This document shows positions 59,222-64,000 of a stretch of DNA of 64,000 bases, piece after piece. Made by a program: the position numbers and the translations under genes. Numbering within the stretch: the stretch's first letter is position 1; every line of letters starts with the position of its first letter. The DNA comes from Eukaryota sp. TZLM1-RC (taxonomy: Eukaryota; Metamonada: BaSk clade). Where the stretch lies: assembly GCA_040285825.1 (NCBI GenBank), contig JAUPSS010000004.1:6843604-6907603 (forward strand), given 5' to 3'. The notes beneath the pieces are model-generated. The model searched no databases. It was not told where the DNA came from and saw only the letters and a list, made by a program, of their open reading frames with translations.

Positions 59222-62200
59222 TGCATTGAATGTTGCAAACTAATAAAACCATTGCTGTAAGTGTAAGAGTATCGTTTTTGATACGATTTACTGAGGCTCA
59301 TATGAAGTTCCTAGTTTCGTATATTGACCAATGGTTGTTTATTACAATCATTGGTCAAATCTTTAAAGTCCATTTTGGGACAATTAATATAACAATTGTG
59401 GTGTTAAAGTCCGTGCTATGATCATTTGAGTAGTCATTGGTATGATTGGTTGAATGGTCATTGGTGTGATTAGGTGAGTTGCATGTAGTCCTTATGTACT
59501 AGATGTGATCAACTTGTGATCAAACTTTGTGTGAAATTGTGTGTGAGTAATGTTGGCTATGTGTTACTTGATCAGTACAAACTCATGATTACATTTTCAA
59601 TTGATTTTGTATATATTTGAATTAATTGAGTGTATTAATTTTTAAACATTAAATTGTAAAAAAAGTAAAAAATCAAAAAGTATACAATTGAATGTTGCAA
59701 ACTAATATAACCATTGCTGTAAGTGTAAGAGTATCGTTTTTGATACGATTTACTGAGGCTCATATGAAGTTCCTAGTTTCGTATATTGACCAATGGTTGT
59801 TTATTACAATCATTGGTCAAATCTTTAAAGTCCATTTTGGGACAATTATTATAACAATTGTGGTGTTAAAGTCCTTGCTATGGTCATTTGATTAGTGATT
59901 GGTATGATTGGTTGAATGGTCATTGGTATGATTAGATGAGTTGCATGTAGTCTTTATGTACTAGATGTGATCAACTTGTGATCAAACTTTGTGTGAAATT
60001 GTGTGTTAGTAATGTTGGCTATGTGTTACTTGATCAGTACAAACTCATGATTACATTTTCAAATGATTTTGTATATATTTGAATTAATTGAGTGTATTAA
60101 TTTTTAAACATTAAATTGTAAAAAAAGTAAAAAATCAAAAAGTATACAATTGAATGTTGTAAACTAATAAAACAATTGCTGTAAGTGTAAGAGTATCGTT
60201 TTTGATACGATTTACTGAGGCTCATATGAAGTTCATAGTTTCGTATATTGACCAATGGTTGTTTATTACAATCGTTGGTCAAATCTTTAAAGTCCATTTT
60301 GGGACAATTATTATAACAATTGTGGTGTTAAAGTCTGTGCTATGGTCATTTGAGTAGTCATTGGTATGATTGGTTGAATGGTCATTGGTATGATTAGATG
60401 AGTTGCATGTAGTCTTTTGTCCATTTTGGGACAATTAATATAACAATTGTGGTGTTAAAGTCCGTGCTATGGTCATTTGAGTAGTCATTGGTTTGATTGG
60501 TTGAATGGTCATTGGTATGATTAGATGAGTTGCATGTAGTCTTTATGTACTAGATGTGATCAACTTGTGATCAAACCTTGTGTGAAATTGTGTGTGAGTA
60601 GTGTTGGCTATGTGTTACTTGATCAGTACAAACTCATGATTACATTTTCAAATGATTTTGTATATATTTGAATTAATTGAGTGTATTAATTTTTAAACAT
60701 TAAATTGTAAAAAAAGTAAAAAATCAAAAAGTATACAATTGAATGTTGTAAACTAATAAAACAATTGCTGTAAGTGTAAGAGTATCGTTTTTGATACGAT
60801 TTACTGAGGCTCATATGAAGTTCCTAGTTTCGTATATTGACCAATGGTTGTTTATTACAATCATTGGTCAAATCTTTAAAGTCCATTTTGGGACAATTAA
60901 TATAACAATTGTGGTGTTAAAGTCCGTGCTATGGTCATTTGAGTAGTCATTGGTATGATTGGTTGAATGGTCATTGGTATGATTAGGTGAGTTGCATGTA
61001 GTCCTTATGTACTAGATGTGATCAACTTGTGATCAAACTTTGTGTGAAATTGTGTGTGAGTAGTGTTGGCTATGTGTTACTTGATCAGTACAAACTCATG
61101 ATTACATTTTCAATTGATTTTGTATATATTTGAATTAATTGAGTTATTAATTTTTAAACATTAAATTGTAAAAATAGTAAAAAATCAAAAAGTATACAAT
61201 TGAATGTTGCAAACTAATATAACCATTGCTGTAAGTGTAAGAGTATCGTTTTTGATACGATTTACTGAGGCTCATATGAAGTTCCTAGTTTCGTATATTG
61301 ACCAATGGTTGTTTATTACAATCATTGGTCAAATCTTTAAAGTCCATTTTGGGACAATTAATATAACAATTGTGGTGTTAAATTCCGTGCTATGGTCATT
61401 TGAGTAGTCATTGGTCTGATTGGTTGAATGGTCATTGGTATGATTAGATGAGTTGCATGTAGTCTTTATGTACTAGATGTGATCAACTTGTGATCAAACT
61501 TTGTGTGAAATTGTGTGTGAGTAGTGTTGGCTATGTGTTACTTGATCAGTACAAACTCATGATTACATTTTCAATTGATTTTGTATATATTTGAATTAAT
61601 TGAGTTATTAATTTTTAAACATTAAATTGTAAAAATAGTAAAAAATCAAAAAGTATACAATTGAATGTTGCAAACTAATATAACCATTGCTGTAAGTGTA
61701 AGAGTATCGTTTTTGATACGATTTACTGAGGCTCATATGAAGTTCCTAGTTTCGTATATTGACCAATGGTTGTTTATTACAATCATTGGTCAAATCTTTA
61801 AAGTCCATTTTGGGACAATTAATATAACAATTGTGGTGTTAAAGTCCGTGCTATGGTCATTTGAGTAGTCATTGGTTTGATTGGTTGAATGGTCATTGGT
61901 ATGATTAGATGAGTTGCATGTAGTCTTTATGTACTAGATGTGATCAACTTGTGATCAAACTTTGTGTGAAATTGTGTGTGAGTAGTGTTGGCTATGTGTT
62001 ACTTGATCAGTACAAACTCATGATTACATTTTCAATTGATTTTGTATATATTTGAATTAATTGAGTTATTAATTTTTAAACATTAAATTGTAAAAATAGT
62101 AAAAAATCAAAAAGTATACAATTGAATGTTGTAAACTAATAAAACAATTGCTGTAAGTGTAAGAGTATCGTTTTTGATACGATTTACTGAGGCTCATATG

Positions 62201-64000
62201 AAGTTCATAGTTTCGTATATTGACCAATGGTTGTTTATTACAATCGTTGGTCAAATCTTTAAAGTCCATTTTGGGACAATTATTATAACAATTGTGGTGT
62301 TAAAGTCTGTGCTATGGTCATTTAAGTAGTCATTGGTATGATTGGTTGAATGGTCATTGGTGTGATTAGGTGAGTTGCATGTAGTCCTTATGTACTAGAT
62401 GTGATCAACTTGTGATCAAACTTTGTGTGAAATTGTGTGTGAGTAATGTTGGCTATGTGTTACTTGATCAGTACAAACTCATGATTACATTTTCAATTGA
62501 TTTTGTATATATTTGAATTAATTGAGTGTATTAATTTTTAAACATTAAATTGTAAAAAAAGTAAAAAATCAAAAAGTATACAATTGAATGTTGCAAACTA
62601 ATATAACCATTGCTGTAAGTGTAAGAGTATCGTTTTTGATACGATTTACTGAGGCTCATATGAAGTTCCTAGTTTCGTATATTGACCAATGGTTGTTTAT
62701 TACAATCATTGGTCAAATCTTTAAAGTCCATTTTGGGACAATTATTATAACAATTGTGGTGTTAAAGTCCTTGCTATGGTCATTTGATTAGTCATTGGTA
62801 TGATTGGTTGAATGGTCATTGGTATGATTAGATGAGTTGCATGTAGTCTTTATGTACTAGATGTGATCAACTTGTGATCAAACTTTGTGTGAAATTGTGT
62901 GTTAGTAATGTTGGCTATGTGTTACTTGATCAGTACAAACTCATGATTACATTTTCAAATGATTTTGTATATATTTGAATTAATTGAGTGTATTAATTTT
63001 TAAACATTAAATTGTAAAAAAAGTAAAAAATCAAAAAGTATACAATTGAATGTTGTAAACTAATAAAACAATTGCTGTAAGTGTAAGAGTATCGTTTTTG
63101 ATACGATTTACTGAGGCTCATATGAAGTTCATAGTTTCGTATATTGACCAATGGTTGTTTATTACAATCGTTGGTCAAATCTTTAAAGTCCATTTTGGGA
63201 CAATTATTATAACAATTGTGGTGTTAAAGTCTGTGCTATGGTCATTTGAGTAGTCATTGGTATGATTGGTTGAATGGTCATTGGTATGATTAGATGAGTT
63301 GCATGTAGTCTTTTGTCCATTTTGGGACAATTAATATAACAATTGTGGTGTTAAAGTCCGTGCTATGGTCATTTGAGTAGTCATTGGTTTGATTGGTTGA
63401 ATGGTCATTGGTATGATTAGATGAGTTGCATGTAGTCTTTATGTACTAGATGTGATCAACTTGTGATCAAACCTTGTGTGAAATTGTGTGTGAGTAGTGT
63501 TGGCTATGTGTTACTTGATCAGTACAAACTCATGATTACATTTTCAATTGATTTTGTATATATTTGAATTAATTGAGTGTATTAATTTTTAAACATTAAA
63601 TTGTAAAAAAAGTAAAAAATCAAAAAGTATACAATTGAATGTTGCAAACTAATATAACCATTGCTGTAAGTGTAAGAGTATCGTTTTTGATACGATTTAC
63701 TGAGGCTCATATGAAGTTCCTAGTTTCGTATATTGACCAATGGTTGTTTATTACAATCATTGGTCAAATCTTTAAAGTCCATTTTGGGACAATTAATATA
63801 ACAATTGTGGTGTTAAAGTCCGTGCTATGGTCATTTGAGTAGTCATTGGTTTGATTGGTTGAATGGTCATTGGTATGATTAGATGAGTTGCATGTAGTCT
63901 TTATGTACTAGATGTGATCAACTTGTGATCAAACTTTGTGTGAAATTGTGTGTGAGTAGTGTTGGCTATGTGTTGACTTGATCAGTACAAACTCATGATT
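59222..64000. repeat. Satellite array, ~461-bp monomers with partial higher-order structure
   Basis: Ten monomers start at the shared 'gaatgttg' at 59228, 59690, 60152, 60741, 61202, 61663, 62124, 62586, 63048 and 63637, and the array runs off the window. Spacing is 461 or 462 bp, except for two 589-bp monomers (60152 and 63048) that carry a 128-bp internal duplication joined at 'gtcttttgtccattttggg'. Monomers differ by only a few percent. Each has a 13-bp near-perfect inverted pair ('gaccaatggttgt'/'acaatcattggtc') and a 'tgatcaacttgtgatca' palindrome. The segment 59690-60740 recurs at 62586-63636, an offset of 2896 bp. Small frames inside are not conserved. Confidence 0.95.

Noticed and set aside
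59222-64000. CRISPR-like array or coding tandem genes in the repeat region
   Set aside because: Units are 461-589 bp with no short repeat/unique spacer pattern. The 66-67-codon frames on both strands are destroyed by single changes in several monomers (for example a stop as third codon), so they are by-products of low divergence.

Overview
The window is eukaryotic nuclear DNA from an AT-rich, gene-dense, probably flagellated protist. It holds a uL2/RPL8 gene split by two ultrashort spliceosomal introns (29 and 30 nt), the spliceosome protein CWC15, a Rab GTPase, an exocyst subunit, a HECT E3 ligase, a TOG-domain microtubule protein and a nephrocystin-4 (ciliary transition zone) homologue. Most other host genes are single open frames read with the standard code. 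I cannot fix the lineage; NPHP4 points to a cilium or flagellum, and the very short introns and large Tmc-like membrane protein fit several anaerobic or free-living excavate-type groups.

Layout. 1-2210: 5' part of SEC6/EXOC3 (minus). 2.3-7.4 kb: a transposon graveyard (Fanzor fragment, hAT/DUF659 transposase remnant, antisense Ty3/gypsy fragment, orphan Cys-rich frame). 7.5-12.8 kb: a 1760-aa multipass membrane protein, convergent with a Rab gene (12.9-13.8 kb). 13.9-20.9 kb: two more broken Fanzor genes around a short LTR element with identical LTRs and a restriction-like-endonuclease LINE. 21-29.2 kb: mostly non-coding, with one coiled-coil protein gene, a 17-bp inverted repeat and a mini gypsy relic. 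29.2-36.4 kb: RPL8, CWC15, and a TOG array protein with a near-perfect internal duplication. 37.5-46.5 kb: LINE 3' end, a full-length gypsy element with identical 133-bp LTRs, and a fourth broken Fanzor. 46.6-50.5 kb: HECT ligase. 52.4-55.8 kb: NPHP4. 56.1-58.1 kb: an intact 651-aa Fanzor. 58.3-58.7 kb: a broken MJ1316-domain/RCC1 gene. 59.2 kb to the end: a satellite array of ~461-bp monomers with a partial ~2.9-kb higher-order register.

Main point. Five separate Fanzor loci (eukaryotic relatives of TnpB, RNA-guided nucleases) of at least three sequence lineages lie within 64 kb. Four are decayed, two of them with the RuvC-III aspartate changed to asparagine. One (56099-58054) is open throughout, keeps the RuvC aspartates D444 and D622 and the relocated glutamate E587, and is followed 42 bp downstream by a 13-bp-stem hairpin that is a natural candidate for part of its guide RNA. 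Fanzors as a family are already described; this cluster and this candidate guide-RNA locus are what deserve checking.
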